A stretch of 64,000 nt of DNA from Undaria pinnatifida. Taxonomy: Eukaryota; Sar; Phaeophyceae; Laminariales; Alariaceae. Below the pieces are notes generated by a model. That model did no database searches. It was not told the DNA's origin and saw only the letters and a program-made list of their open reading frames with translations. The position numbers and the translations under genes are program-made. Below are positions 51,701 to 63,277 of the stretch, piece by piece; position 1 is the stretch's first letter, and every line of letters begins with the position of its first letter. The stretch spans positions 7,529,413 to 7,593,412 of the forward strand of contig JABAKD010000009.1 in the NCBI GenBank assembly GCA_012845835.1, written 5' to 3'.

Positions 51701-54317
51701 CGCAAATTTATCACGCCGCGTTCACGAAGACACGATGCCGAAGTTTACCGTGGCACGACCTCCGGCCTCCTGCCGGTCACATCTATGTGGGGTCAAAACC
51801 TGCATGGAACCCTCCACAATGTTTTGATTAATTGTCGTTTATCACATGATCGTATCGTATCGTATGGTGGCAAAGTTTGTAAGGGCCAAATTCCATCCCC
51901 GTCCCTTCTGGATTACACCCTGCGAAACGCCCCCCCCGGCGGTTACAAGCCGGCGCTACCGTTGATACGCCTGGGAAACCTAGAAGAAACCCGTGCGGCG
52001 AACGGGCAGCATTTGTGACAGCTTAGGTCAGAAGATCGTGGTTGTACGTCAGAAAAGATCAAGGCGCTCGTGCCCTTGCTGTTGTAAGAGACACGTGGCA
52101 GGCAAAAACGGCAATCAGCCGAACGGCACGCGTACACCCCCACGGTAGCGCTGGTCCTGTCCGACCGGACGCCGCTTGACCATTCCATTACTGCTAAAAG
52201 TATGCCACTCTAATTTCAAATAGGTTGTCCCCAAAACGTTGGTGCGGTTCCGAACGGGATAAAGAAGAGGTAAAAAACGGCAGGAGCCCGTTGTGGGCGA
52301 CGTGGGGAAGCGGATTGTTGTGGCCAAGCTGAGGCGACAGTCTTGGGCTCCGAAACATCGTAAGTGTGGAAGACACGGAAGAGGGCCTTGCCTGTCACAG
52401 AACCATCGCGCGATGGGGCTGCTGTGTATCATACCGGGTCGCTATTTGGAGCAATAGTTAGCCATGGGTCAATGCCGCCACAATTCATTGCATTCAACCA
52501 ATTCCCAGGCCGCTCCCACCGAAGCAGTCAAAGCCGCTGCTATCAAAACAGATGCAATTGAGGCCTGTACAGAACTGCAAAAAATCCCCATAAAATTCCA
52601 AGTAGTCTGTCCCCATAAACTTGGGTGCAGTTCTAGAGGCACACAAACGCCAGGGGGTGGACTGCATGTTGTCATGGGGACGGTTTTCAGCCTACCGTGG
52701 TGGCGGTGTCCTTTATCGAGTCGATCGCGAACGATGTCTGCTCGATGTTGAACTGCTGCCCCGCCACTTGGTCCCTCTGCTGCTCGTACATCTTCTTGCG
52801 CTTCAAGCACTCCATGGCTCGCCTCTTGATATTGGTCGCGGCTGGGCCCTTGGCCTTCTTAAGCGCGTTGCGGTACTTCAATAGCTCTTGGTCCAGCCCT
52901 TTGATCTGAGTCGAGGGCGTATAAACGCGGCATGGACGGGGGATATCAACGCTCAGCTGCAGGTGGCGAGATGGAGAAAACGACATTTCCGAGAGACACT
53001 GTGACAGCGGGTGCCCCTCCAATGTTTCGGCTATCTCAAGGGAGACTATGGGTTCGTCCTCGTCCCCGGTTCATGATCTTGACATTGGCAACGTCTTCGC
53101 GATCACGTCTGATATTGTGTTCGGAAGTCGAATAAGTCTACTATTATCAAAACAACCGCAAGATGATGACAAGCGCGACCGATATTGGCCCCCTTTGAAC
53201 AAGTCTAAAGCATTACACTGCTCTTGTCAAAACAGGCGCTCCGGCTGGTGTTAACGGAAATAACTACCAAGAACGCGGCTGGTGTTCACGAGAATGAATT
53301 CAAGATAAGCGGCTGGTGGTGTTGAAGGTAAACCGGTATCATGTTTCTACGTACGACCAGATGTGCTGTGAGAAGTCAAGGCAAAACATGGAAAACTACG
53401 GGGAAGCGAATACCTCGTACGTGGTACTGCCGGAGTTGCACTGCGATATCTCGAATGCCCCATGGCATGGGACAAAAAGAGGCATAGGACCCAACACCAA
53501 CGAACTGGTCGGATGCAGTAGCGAAAACCCGGTGATACACCGCTGAACCACGGTTTATCGGGTTATGGTTCCTTGTGTGGTTTGCTTCTACAATCCTGTT
53601 GATCGCATGTCGGCATGCGGAGCAATATTATGGAATCTGCAGTGTATGGCATGTACAAGGCACCACTGACCAGGAGCCTACCAGTACCGATGCCGCTGGT
53701 ACTACCGCTGGTGTACCTTTTATACGCGCATGTTTAGAGCTCACGTAGCGAAAGGGGTTGCTCTTATGTACATGCAGGATAATCTGGGAAGTCGACGACT
53801 CCGCAACTACTCTGCGGTGGGAGCTGCTCTTTGCAGCGCTTCGGGCGCTTACAAAGCAGTGCTGCCACGGCTGTGTTCTACAGGTATGATACAAAATGCT
53901 GCAGCAGAGGGATAAGGGGCGCCGAAAGTAATACCTGGTAAGTCTACAGAGTCGTACACAGCAGTAGAATCAACGAGAAGAGCGCTTCAACACCTTATTC
54001 AATGTTCATAGAACGCGCGCTTTCGTCGCGCAAGATGTACCACTATCGATACAACCGTGGCCCGGGTTAAAACTCTGGAAGGGGCCCTACAGTCCGTGCC
54101 TGCCATACCACCTAGTAGTGCGGAGTGAGCTAAAACCAACTGCTAGTTAGCCGTGCTCGTGGCGGGGAAGTACAAGAGTTGCTCGAAACGCGGAGGGACG
54201 ATTCCAAATTCTTGCCTTTTCGTCGATTTTCGTAACCCTTTCATCGACTCGCCCTCCCGCGTCCGACAAGGATGGGGCAGGCCCCACATCCTTCTTCTTG
54301 CCAAAGACACGCTTCAT
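48774..54317 (-). CDS. VPS60: ESCRT-III protein VPS60/CHMP5
   Basis: VPS60 is a late ESCRT-III subunit on endosomal membranes; it binds LIP5/Vta1 and so promotes Vps4-driven disassembly in multivesicular body formation. Exons: 54317-54216, 52905-52696, 51196-51051, 49725-49659 and 48941-48774, phases consistent, 230 residues (animal CHMP5 is about 220). The N-terminus MKRVFGKKKDVGPAPSL and GGRVDERVTKIDEK is diagnostic. The basic helical core follows (LLKYRNALKKAKGPAA, RKKMYEQQRDQVAGQQFNIE), then DLTDDMADMMEDMNEINDIM, the acidic ELDEDDLDAELACLDDELD and a C-terminal DEYGLPVGP tail. Intron 1 starts with GC (AAG-GCAAGA) rather than GT; the other introns are GT-AG. Intron 2 holds three tiny MITE-like elements, and intron 3 (49,726-51,050) holds a copy of repeat D. 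The model is complete. Confidence 0.93.
50141..50245 (+). repeat. ~53-bp tandem duplication
   Basis: Two near-identical units containing GAGCCTTT-CTGCCCCCCC and CCGGCGGCATGCGGCA, in VPS60 intron 3 just before repeat D copy 3. Confidence 0.75.
50301..50578 (+). repeat. Dispersed repeat D, copy 3 (complete)
   Basis: A 278-bp copy, TGTTCCTGGCTCCATAGCCA to the terminal palindrome AGATCGGAGGC-ACGC-GCCTCCGATCT (about 50,552-50,577). It is very similar to 1,855-2,120 and lies in VPS60 intron 3. The palindrome could act as a hairpin terminus, as in Helitron-like or other non-LTR elements, but other Helitron signs were not sought successfully. Confidence 0.65.
51241..51308. mobile_element. Tiny MITE-like element, copy 3
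   Basis: Contains the family core (AGCATTCCAG, TTTTCAAGTAGGTCGTC) and the right end GGGTGGAGTTCTAAAAAG. The left end ACTGCGAAAAG is degenerate. In VPS60 intron 2. Confidence 0.4.
52190..52253. mobile_element. Tiny MITE-like element, copy 4
   Basis: Core CTAATTTCAAATAGGTTG and TCCCCAAAAC with a right end TTGGTGCGGTTCCGA. The left end is decayed. In VPS60 intron 2. Confidence 0.4.
52568..52637. mobile_element. Tiny MITE-like element, copy 5
   Basis: 70 bp with clear inverted ends (ACAGAACTGCA and TGCAGTTCTAG) and core AAATTCCAAGTAGTCTGTCC. The best-preserved copy, in VPS60 intron 2 only 60 bp from exon 2. Confidence 0.5.
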
Positions 54318-54760
54318 TATATGTCTCTCTTGTTCAACACCGGGAGCGGCTGTCGAGTGCGTCCCGGAGTACCAAATAGTGTTGTGTACACCTGATAGAA
54401 CCTGCGGGGACAATAACAATTACCCCCATTTGAATGAAGCGGACTTTGATTTGTGAACTCCTTACTTTTTTTTGTAACTCCCGGTTCGCGCAGATCGGTC
54501 GCACATCGCACATCGCACATCGCATATTTCACACCATTGTGGGCCTCCGGTGCACTCGTATCAGACAGACAGGTGGACCGGACCTTGTCAGTGCTTGTTT
54601 TTTTTCCCGCACGCAACAGCACTCCTCTACGACGGAACTTGGACAGCCGAACAGCCGGCACTCAGAGAGAGAGAAAGCAGCTGCAGCGACGAGAAAGACG
54701 AACTTTCTTTGCAATATCTCGAGAAACGCGTTGCACAGCACGCCAAATCAGTGACCGAAC
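54318..54760. promoter_or_regulatory. Divergent promoter region VPS60 / Ly6-like gene
   Basis: 443 bp separate the VPS60 start codon (minus) from the Ly6-like start codon (plus). Any 5' UTRs and core promoters of both must fit here unless there are upstream exons. I see the run of CACATCG repeats at 54,500-54,525 and no canonical TATA box at a convincing position. The assignment is by position only. Confidence 0.45.
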
Positions 54761-57700
54761 ATGATTCTTGCCGAACGGAACGAGGCTACGATCTCGGCAA
54801 CGAGGAGGAGGGTGGGGACACCGCGTGCCCACAGGGTGGTGCACAGCCTACCCTTCAATATGTTCCTGGTCGTGACTGCGAGCCTTCTAGCAACCGGTGA
54901 GAACCACTACCGAAGTGCTCTGTTCTGTTGACGAGAGGATTCAGAATTCCTTACTTTTTTGGCGCTGTTTTTTTCCAGATGTTTTCCTTGCGGGCTGCGG
55001 GCGAACGGCTCGTGCTGACTCCTAGGTGTCCGTCCTCTCCGTCGTCCAGATACTTTACGAACTCTCTGTATGCACGTATGATACCAGCCTCTGACGTCCA
55101 GTGTGCTGGCTCACGGGTAACTCTTCCTCAACAGGATAATAATTCCAAATGTTGAACATCATAGAAGGCCCCATCGACACTTGTGTTTTGTCCTTGTTGT
55201 GTTGTACCGCGGCTGAGTGAGGCCGGTCGCTCGGTGCCGACATGCCCGACTGTTCAGTGCAGTGAACACGGCTCGTACAGAGTAGTACGCACACTGCAGT
55301 GCAGTGCAGTCAAGCGGCCCAAAAGGGAAAAGAACAATCGGCAATCGGACGAAATCTTCATATTTGACGCAATGGTCGAACTGCTGTCATGAATACTTGT
55401 ATCCATGCGACACCGTACCTGTGTGTCACCACCACTCGAACGCTTCGCTGTTGGCACGCGGTACGCAGCAGCTCGGCCAGCATCAACTCCAGTCAGAGCC
55501 AACGCGCAATGGCATAGCAGCTAACTGCTGTGTCGTTTTGCAGACAAATTATTATATAATAAATAGTGGTCGGCTGTCGCCGGCGACCCTCTCGCGCTGT
55601 GCGTTATCGTTGAATTTAGAGTCAGTGGGACATGACCCCCCCACTACCGCTGTTACTCGTAGGCTTCCGCCTATTGCCCCCAGACCCCAGATAAATATCT
55701 CCGCCCAAAATTAAACCAAATACTCTCGATTTTTCGAAACAGAACGTCTCGCTTGGTTGGACTTGTGGAAGTTCCTCGCCCTCGGATAATACCGTCCCTG
55801 ATACCGGCACGAGTGCATATTGTACTGATACTGATACTGATACTGATGCTTTGAAGTACACCGATATGACACTGATACCTCTGTGACATGCTCTCTGTCA
55901 GCGACTGTCTTTCCGTCTACTGATCCTCTCGTGGCCGCTACGAAGGTATATTCCGGCATATTCGTAGGGTCTGATGTCCTTACTTTGTAATGCACTATTA
56001 ATACTAGTACAATACAGCAGTAATAAAATGGTGAGTTTGCAATTGAAAAATGTTTCTGTCTCTGAAGTCTCCGCTAATTTACCCCAGAGTCTCTGTTTGC
56101 TGGTTGTGTTCCCGTAGTCTCCGCTGGCGTAGCATCGCCCGCGACCGTACCATTAGTCAACATGTGTTTAGCCATTGCCCACCTGCATCATCCATCTGTA
56201 GTTACATTCTGTCTTGACGTATTTATGCCTCTCTATGCGACAGGGGCGGAGGCAACTGGCCTGCGCTGTTTCTCGTGCACCGACTGCTCCGTGGGAGGCG
56301 CGCTCTCGGCGCAGAAGCAGCAGTGCCGGCCGGAGGAGACCTTCTGCGCGTCGGTGAGCCTGAAATACTCTAGAAATACGGTCGGTGTGATGATCCCTGG
56401 TACACGTATCAGGTAGTCGTCGTGCGCAAGTAAAAGCGTCTATTAATAATAAGGTATCACCAGGTACCAGAGTTGCTTAATTGCGGACGAGTATACCGGT
56501 GCTTGGTAACAGGTATTCGGTGTTTAGGTGGGGTGTCGTTTGCAGACGAGTGACTGGAGCACCTTCGTTCATTTTGCTTGCGTTGACTTTACGTCTGCGT
56601 CTTTATGTATATTTCAAGACGCAACAAAAACGATTTCGAGGCAATCAAGAGGATTCGCAGGAAGCCAGCGAGCTCCAGCGGCGGCGGTGCGAGTGTACAG
56701 TACATATGGAAGACCGAGCGCGAAGTGTCGAGTTCAGAGATTTTGGTAGGAATCTTCCCTTGGGTGCGTTGTAGGATCAAAGCTGGATCGAGTGACCATG
56801 CGTATGATTCTTTTTTGGTATTGTAGCTTACTGTCATGTACGGCCGCTTGAACGCAGTGCGGGGCTCTCGTAAACACTCACACGTACGTGCGTACTTGAA
56901 GTATTAATAGCAGTACTGACCAAGCCAGGTATCGCCAGCTTATTATGTGTGCTGAGCGATTGATTACTTCTAATAACTATTCTGGATTGCGATGCTACGC
57001 TCCGTTTACGATGGAGCTACTTGTAGAGCTCTACCATGTGCTACTCGTACGTCAAGCATCTAAATATCTTATCAGCCGGAATGCAATGCGGTGCCATGCG
57101 CTGTGATCACGCGGCTCCTGCCCGCGTATATCGGTATGCCGTTCAACCTCGCATTGCTTCGGTTATCGCATGTTCCTACATGGCATATGCATATCTGGTA
57201 TTTGTGTGTGCCATGTTTTGTTGTTCGAATATATATATTACCTGGTATATCATATGATGAAATCGCTGACTTCCTTTCTTTCGAAGGCTGCTGCCTTGAA
57301 CGTTGGACATTCATCGCGCGTCGAGCCCTGCACTCCCTCCGCGAGTCAGCTCGTGTTGAGCGATACTTCCTCGCGCTACGAATCGTACGCACACACCGCA
57401 ACGGCGCGTTCCTGCCTCTGCTTTAAAGTTGCATCCAAAACACAGCTACAGCAGTAGGGGTGCACCCATTTCTTTCTTACGCTCTCCACTTGAGATATTT
57501 GTATATCTCACCCGAAAACTGGCTGCGAGAAAAATAAAAGCGTAGCCCCTATCGTAGCACCAATCCCCAAGAGAACACGCGGTGTTTCTTATCCCCATCG
57601 ACGTGAGTGAAGTGGTATCCGCAGCCAAACTCAACGTAGCCCGAAAAAAAATCGGGTATACGTTTTTTGCGTGGAAACCGAGCGTGGAAACCAAAGACAA

Positions 57701-58486
57701 CTGGTGTCGTGGAGCAAAAACGTTGATGCCGACAGACACACCCGCCTACGCATACGATATACCACAGGTTTAGACCATGCCATGTGTATGCAAATTATTC
57801 CATTGAAACACAACACGTTTGCCCGAGCACAGAAGAACAATTAATCGATGAAAAAAACACCTGTTACAAATATCCAATATCTCGTACACCACCACCTTGC
57901 ATCAATGCCAACACCAACACCCACACTATCAATAACACCTTTCACCAACACCAACACCGATACCAACACCTATACCTTGCGTCAACGCCAACGCTTTGCA
58001 CCTATCACCCACACTAACACCAATACTAACACCAACACCCGACAGGTATTCCGACCTCAAGCCGGTCGAACGGGCTCGTACTCCTCTGTAGATCGCGGCT
58101 GCGCGTCATCACTAAACGTGGCCTGTACATCCGACGGAACAATGCCAACACCGCCGGCCGGAACCAGCAACCATGACGGACAGGCGCTTGGCTCAAGCGG
58201 CTCGTTGCATTGCTGTTCAACCGACCTGTGTAACGGGTCGGGGGATGCACGGGGGGGAAGTTACCTTCCATCAGAGGAGCGCCGGAGAAACCTCATGGAG
58301 GGCAATCCTCGAAAAGGGGCAGGGGCTTCACTCGACTTGGGTGCCGGTGTTGGGGGTGGGGAGGAGGGGTTTTGGAACGCGGCGCCGCCGGCGAGCGGTT
58401 CGGGGGGGTCGAGGTTCGCCACGGTTCTTGTGATCGTTGGCACGTTTTCGCACGTGTTGTGGCTGCTGGGGAGTCTGTTGCAGTGA
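54761..58486 (+). CDS. Secreted Ly6/uPAR-domain-like protein, probably GPI-anchored
   Basis: Exons: 54761-54896, 56244-56353 and 58046-58486; GT-AG, phases 1 and 0 consistent, 228 residues. A hydrophobic N-terminal stretch (NMFLVVTASLLATGAEA, about 33-49) fits a signal peptide, after an unusually long basic lead; a start at the internal ATG (54,860) is possible. The mature part has ten cysteines (54, 57, 60, 73, 80, 101, 109, 138, 139, 144). Their pattern is C-x2-C-x2-C ... RGC ... CC-x4-CN, the hallmark of the three-finger LU fold. A Gly/Ser-rich region and a hydrophobic C-terminus (205-228, VLVIVGTFSHVLWLLG) fit GPI-anchor processing. In animals LU proteins are surface receptors or modulators; the role here is unknown. 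Intron 2 contains an ACCAAC tract up to its acceptor and a MITE-like fragment. Confidence 0.75.
57445..57562. mobile_element. MITE-like element, copy C
   Basis: 118 bp with imperfect inverted ends (CTACAGCAGTAGGGGTGC and GCCCCTATCGTAGC), sharing the CTATCGTAGCAC terminus with 31,957-32,205. In intron 2 of the Ly6-like gene. Confidence 0.4.
57895..58044 (+). repeat. ACCAAC/ACACC tract before exon 3
   Basis: About 150 bp of AACACC/ACCAAC hexamer variants forming the 3' end of intron 2 of the Ly6-like gene and running into its acceptor (CCCGACAG). It replaces the usual pyrimidine tract with a CA-rich one. A TACTGA run lies at 55,816-55,850 in the preceding intron. Confidence 0.8.
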
Positions 58487-61130
58487 TGTGCGTGTGTCCA
58501 GGCTTGGTTGTTGTCGCTTGACGTGGCGATTTTTGGCCGCCGTTCGCCGTCGGAATCCTCGTGACTGGTTCTTGAAAGAGTGATATCTGTGTTGTTGTCG
58601 TACAATATGGTGTGATGCGATGTGAGGACAAGCCGGTATGTATATATATATATTTCCATCACAGCGACCTATGTCTTAAGCACGGTGAGCTTATCCCGGA
58701 GATGCATTGCCTCGAGCTCGTGTCGTATGTTTGGTATTTTAGAAAACATGCACGTAGAGCAGGCGCGAACAAGTTTTTAGATAAATCGAATTGAACCCTA
58801 TCCGACAGGAAAGGCCACATACAAGTCGATTTGATCGTGCCACGCCCAGTCCTCTCCCCCAACGGCGTAAGCTAGTAAAGTGGTGGTGCCTTTATAGCAC
58901 CGGTTGAGTAGTGCCGGTTGCCTACTATAGCGCCTGTGAAATCGCTTGTCACAGATGGGAACGACTAGCACAGTGGCAGTGTGGGGATAGTGTCGGTGAC
59001 GCTGTAGTGCCGGTATTTCCGGTTGGCACATACCGGCGCTATAGAGGTCCCACTAAGACTATTGTACTAAAGAACTTATGGGGAGGCAGGGGATGTTACT
59101 CCTTACCAGTGAAACCTGGTTGCCATACATTTAGTCAGTAATATAGAGCCCACCGAGGGAAGTCGATAGTGAGGATGGCGAAGCGAGTGAAGAGATAACG
59201 AACGGGGACAATCCAGCAAAAATGCGTATTTCACGATTATATAGGCAAGGCAGCATGCAATATTTTCGCCATGGCCGCACGTCTACGGACCCCTACGTGC
59301 GTGCGTCATATAACGTACACATCACTTTTGATGCCCGCGCTCACGAACCCATCTCCAAGAGCTCCTCTGGTGCGTGGGTCATATGCGCAGTAAGCGTCAT
59401 TTTTGATGTTTTGATTGCTGAGATGGGCAGCCATTGAACCCCTGAAACGGAAAACGAACACACAAATAATCGAGGGAGTGGTTTGTTGTGTCTTGATTTC
59501 GCTCGAGTAAAACCCAAAGTTGCACGTGGTCTACTTGAACTACCCGGTCAGACCGGCAAAATAATCAGGGGAGAGCACCGAAAACGGCATTAACCCAGTG
59601 ATGGAGGCGTGTAATAGTTTCGATAAACTTTTGGTTCAACAGTGAGGGAGGGGGGGGGTGCGAGTGCGACCGGGCAAGTATCATACGGAGCGATATCCGC
59701 TCTCCTTTTGCATATACAAGGAGCAGCGGAGGGAACACGCCAAGCCCTCCATGATGTTTTTTTTCAAAAAGGATGTCAATGTCGTCAAGGATGATGGTCC
59801 TTACGACCGAGAGAAACGAAAGAAGCAAGGGCGCGAGGTTTCGGCATATAATACTACATACATACGACGAGTACAATACACACGCAACAATATTACGCCG
59901 TGACAGCTACTACTGCTACTACTACTGCTATTTACTCCCACTACTAATACTACTACTACACTACTACTACTACTAAGTACTACTATTACTACTACTATTA
60001 ATACTAGACTACACTATTATTATTGTATGTACGTGCTGGTACATGTCTGCTGAATGAAGAAGCCAAGGTGGAGACGAAACTTGAAGTAAGTAGAGGCCAG
60101 ACGTCGCCGTCACCCATCATCCCGGAACACGGGAAGAAAGAAGACCTATCTATGATATCAGCTCAGCCGATCGATGCAGAATACTCAGGGAGGGGGGTGA
60201 TGGGGGGGGTAGAGCAGTAGTAGTAGATCTATTTATTTATCCACCACCTCGACCAGCGACTCTGTCAACCTGTTGGCCGACCACGGGTTACTCTACCAGG
60301 TATAATATATTAACTGCCAGGTAGCGTACAGTTCTCCGAGGGAGGGGTGTTATAGCGGGCTAGAGTTGGGCTTTGGGTTAAGGATCACAGAGTTTTATCG
60401 CCCCCCATCCCACATGTGACAGCAGGGATCTCTGGTGCGGGTACACCAGTACCGCTGTCATACACAATAGCTCCCTTCCGAAGTGTGTGTTTTTGTCTCC
60501 AGTTAGTTAGTTCGTGTTCACGAAACGGGCGTCCTGACGGGTATGTATGCTGTATAATTCAAGCGAACATTCTTCATCCATCATTACTGCTGTGCGTGTT
60601 GACCATGCGTTACATATGCCATCACACCAACGCGTCATCACTAACACGTCATCAGCGCTGCGACACCGGTCGAATTGTGGTCGTTACTTATGTTTGCAAG
60701 GTGCGTGATACGCGATGTGATATACCTCGGCTTCGCGTGTTTGAAAGCACATTCCTTGCGAAGGGCCTGTGATATTTGGCAGCTTCCTCGATTTCCGTTA
60801 TGGAAAATCCCGAAACATGGAAGCACAACACCGAACGTAATTTCTTGATGGAACTCCCGCCAAAAATAATAAAAAAACAATAAAATTCGGAAAACAATTT
60901 TTTCGAAGAACTGAACCCTAGAACCGAACCAAAAACTCAACTATCGTCCATCCCCCCGGTGCGTGAGCCCAGCCCTGTGACGCCTCACCGATACATATCC
61001 CTTGCCGCTTGTGCTGCTGGTTCGCCGCTTCCTGTGAGAATAAACCAAGCCCAAGCCGCCTTCCCTCCACCTGTCAGTGTCCACAGCAGCTACTACACGC
61101 GCAAACCCAACACACGGTAGATAGCCGAGC
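58487..61130. other. Intergenic region Ly6-like / SNARE
   Basis: 2.6 kb without a recognised gene. It contains a CTA/ACT trinucleotide tract at 59,905-60,020. Small frames near 59,565-59,900 (both strands) and 60,640-60,940 lack motifs and splice support. Confidence 0.5.
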
Positions 61131-62045
61131 ATGGTTGCGAATAGCGAGCCTTCTGCGCTATGGTCCGCCAGGCACGAGCAACGACAGCGGCAGCGACAGC
61201 CGCGGCAGCAGGACCCCGCTCGCCGTCATGGTGGCGGTAGCACCACCACCACCTCCTCTGGGGAGAGCAGCCGCCAAAACGAAGGCGGCCCGCCACCTCG
61301 AGACGTTGCCTCCATGAAGGCGGAGATAGCCGAGCTGCAGTCCGACACCACCGCGACCCTGGACAGAGCCATCGCAGCCGCGCAGGCGACAGTCACCGTG
61401 GGGAACCACATCTCCACCGAGCTTCTAGAGCAGAGGGAGCAGATGGGGGATATCGACGCCGAGGCCCGAGACATCGACGACAACCTCAAGCGCACGGCGT
61501 ACAACCTCAAGCACGGGTTCACCTGGCGCGGGGCCCTCACGTCGCCCTTCCGCAAGGCCTCCAAAAAGCCCCCCGGCGCCGCCATTAGGCGGAGGGATAT
61601 CGCACCGGTCTTCAAAGACGACTACCAGCCGCAGCAACAGGACAGCAACAAGACCAACAAGTCAGCGGCTGCTCCGGCGCACGCGGGAGCCACCGACGGT
61701 AAGGGCAAGAAGGAGAGGACGGGGTTGTTCGGCACCTCCTCCCCGAAAAGGAACGCTGCGAATAAAAAGGGATCGAAGGCAAAGGCTGGGGGTGGGGCTG
61801 GGATCGAGGGGGGCAACAAGGTGGAGCCTGGCTTGCCTGAGCACGTACCGCAAGGGTTCGATAAGCAGCTTGATGACCTGGATGGGCTGTTGGATGGGCT
61901 CTCGGCGCAAGCGAACGCTATCGGGGCGGAGCTGAGGCAGCAGAACGAGGGGATTGGGACGCTGGGGGAGAGGGTGGAGCCGCTGCGGGTCGAGACGGCG
62001 TCGCAGGCGCAGCAGATAAAGCGTCGGTTTCGTGTGAGGGGGTAG
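61131..62045 (+). CDS. SNAP-25/SNAP-29-type Qb+Qc SNARE
   Basis: SNAP-25-family proteins give two helices to the four-helix SNARE bundle that drives membrane fusion, pairing with a syntaxin (Qa) and a VAMP (R). A single open exon of 304 residues. After a polar Arg/Gln/Ser-rich N-terminus comes the Qb motif (about 61-127, with HISTELLEQREQMGDIDAEA and zero-layer Gln101). A basic Lys/Ala/Gly linker (130-240) follows, then the Qc motif (243-300, LDGLLDGLSAQANAIGAELR and zero-layer Gln271). There is no membrane anchor, and the linker has no cysteine cluster for palmitoylation, so it resembles SNAP-29 more than neuronal SNAP-25. ATG 61,131 is chosen as the first in frame with coding composition. 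The lack of introns stands out against its neighbours. An NPF motif is absent. Confidence 0.85.
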   Translation: MVANSEPSALWSARHEQRQRQRQPRQQDPARRHGGGSTTTTSSGESSRQNEGGPPPRDVASMKAEIAELQSDTTATLDRAIAAAQATVTVGNHISTELLEQREQMGDIDAEARDIDDNLKRTAYNLKHGFTWRGALTSPFRKASKKPPGAAIRRRDIAPVFKDDYQPQQQDSNKTNKSAAAPAHAGATDGKGKKERTGLFGTSSPKRNAANKKGSKAKAGGGAGIEGGNKVEPGLPEHVPQGFDKQLDDLDGLLDGLSAQANAIGAELRQQNEGIGTLGERVEPLRVETASQAQQIKRRFRVRG

Positions 62046-63277
62046 CTGAGCGTGTAGCTTGTGTTTTTCCTACCTCATGACCATCGTGTAGGATTCGTTT
62101 TGCCTGGTATACTAAACTGCCTCTGTTTAATTTTCGTAACTACGATATTATAGTGTGTTTTTCATGTACGCAGATAGCCGTGAGTGAAATATATTTGTCC
62201 ATGTTGGTTAGTATACCAGATCGTATGATGTTATTATACCAGGTGCAGAGTACTTGTACTCGTCTGGTTATGTGTACCTGGTATGATAAAAGGCAATGCG
62301 TTGATAGTGCGGACCCTGCGGGTACGTTTGAGCGTGTGCTACCGGTAACTTGTTCACTTGTTGAGAGGTTCCTACGCCGTCTTGTCGTTGTTTCGTGTTA
62401 TGCATTTTCATACCAGATAGTGCATATATTAATAGTTACCTGGTATTGCACAACTACAGTAGTAGCTCATAGATAGGGCCGTGGGTGTATACATCTTCGG
62501 CCACAATGACAGCAACAACCCCACCAAGCACTATTAATGGTAGTACGCATGCGATGTACCGTGTGGTACATATGTGTGTCGGGTGTCGGGTATATCGCGG
62601 GTGCATAGCGGGTGTTTAGCGGGTATGACAGCGGTAGTTGGGGTCTAGTCCTTGGATTGGTCCGGCCGATCAAAAGGTTTGTACAGGAGAAAATCCGTAC
62701 GTCCGTAGTCCGTACGTATCACCCGTACGTCCTCGTACGTATTATTCGAAATGACGTATTATATTATATGATGAAATCTCTTGGTGCTTTTTCCTGTTTT
62801 TGCTTCCGAGAGAGATAACAACAGCAGATAGTTGGTTGGAACAACTATAATTATGCGTTCACCAGAGTAGCAACACAGCAGTAGCAGCGTGGTTGGCACA
62901 AAATAGCAGAGAACATGGCCAGCATTTGTCTAAGGTACGAGTGCCTGGCATGTGTGTTTGTGCCGCCATCAATGTGATGTCCGTCTCGTCTAGTCTGTGC
63001 CTAGCTTCTAGTCTGTACTCGTACCTATCGTCTATTCTGTACCTATCGTTTAGTATACGGTGGTAGTAGAGGGTCTAGGGTCTAGGTAGAAGGAATGGCG
63101 ATGCATTCTAAAAACATAAAAACGTTTTCTTTTGAGTTTAAGGGGTGCGACTTCGCTCGGTGGTTGTTTTCTGATGTTGGTGTCAACGATGCTTTTTTTG
63201 CTCGGCTATGCGTAACGGTTGGGGGGTTGTGGATCACGCACAGGCATACATCGTACCTGGTACAAAACGTTTTTCAT
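62046..63277. other. 3' flank of the SNARE gene, no gene recognised
   Basis: 1.2 kb with several TACCAGGTA/ACCTGGTA motifs and CGTACG-rich stretches (62,690-62,740). No exon or mobile element identified. Confidence 0.5.

Noticed and set aside
51584-52018. 144-codon plus-strand frame inside VPS60 intron 2
   Set aside because: No motif, no splice context, and it lies in a repeat-bearing intron; likely chance.
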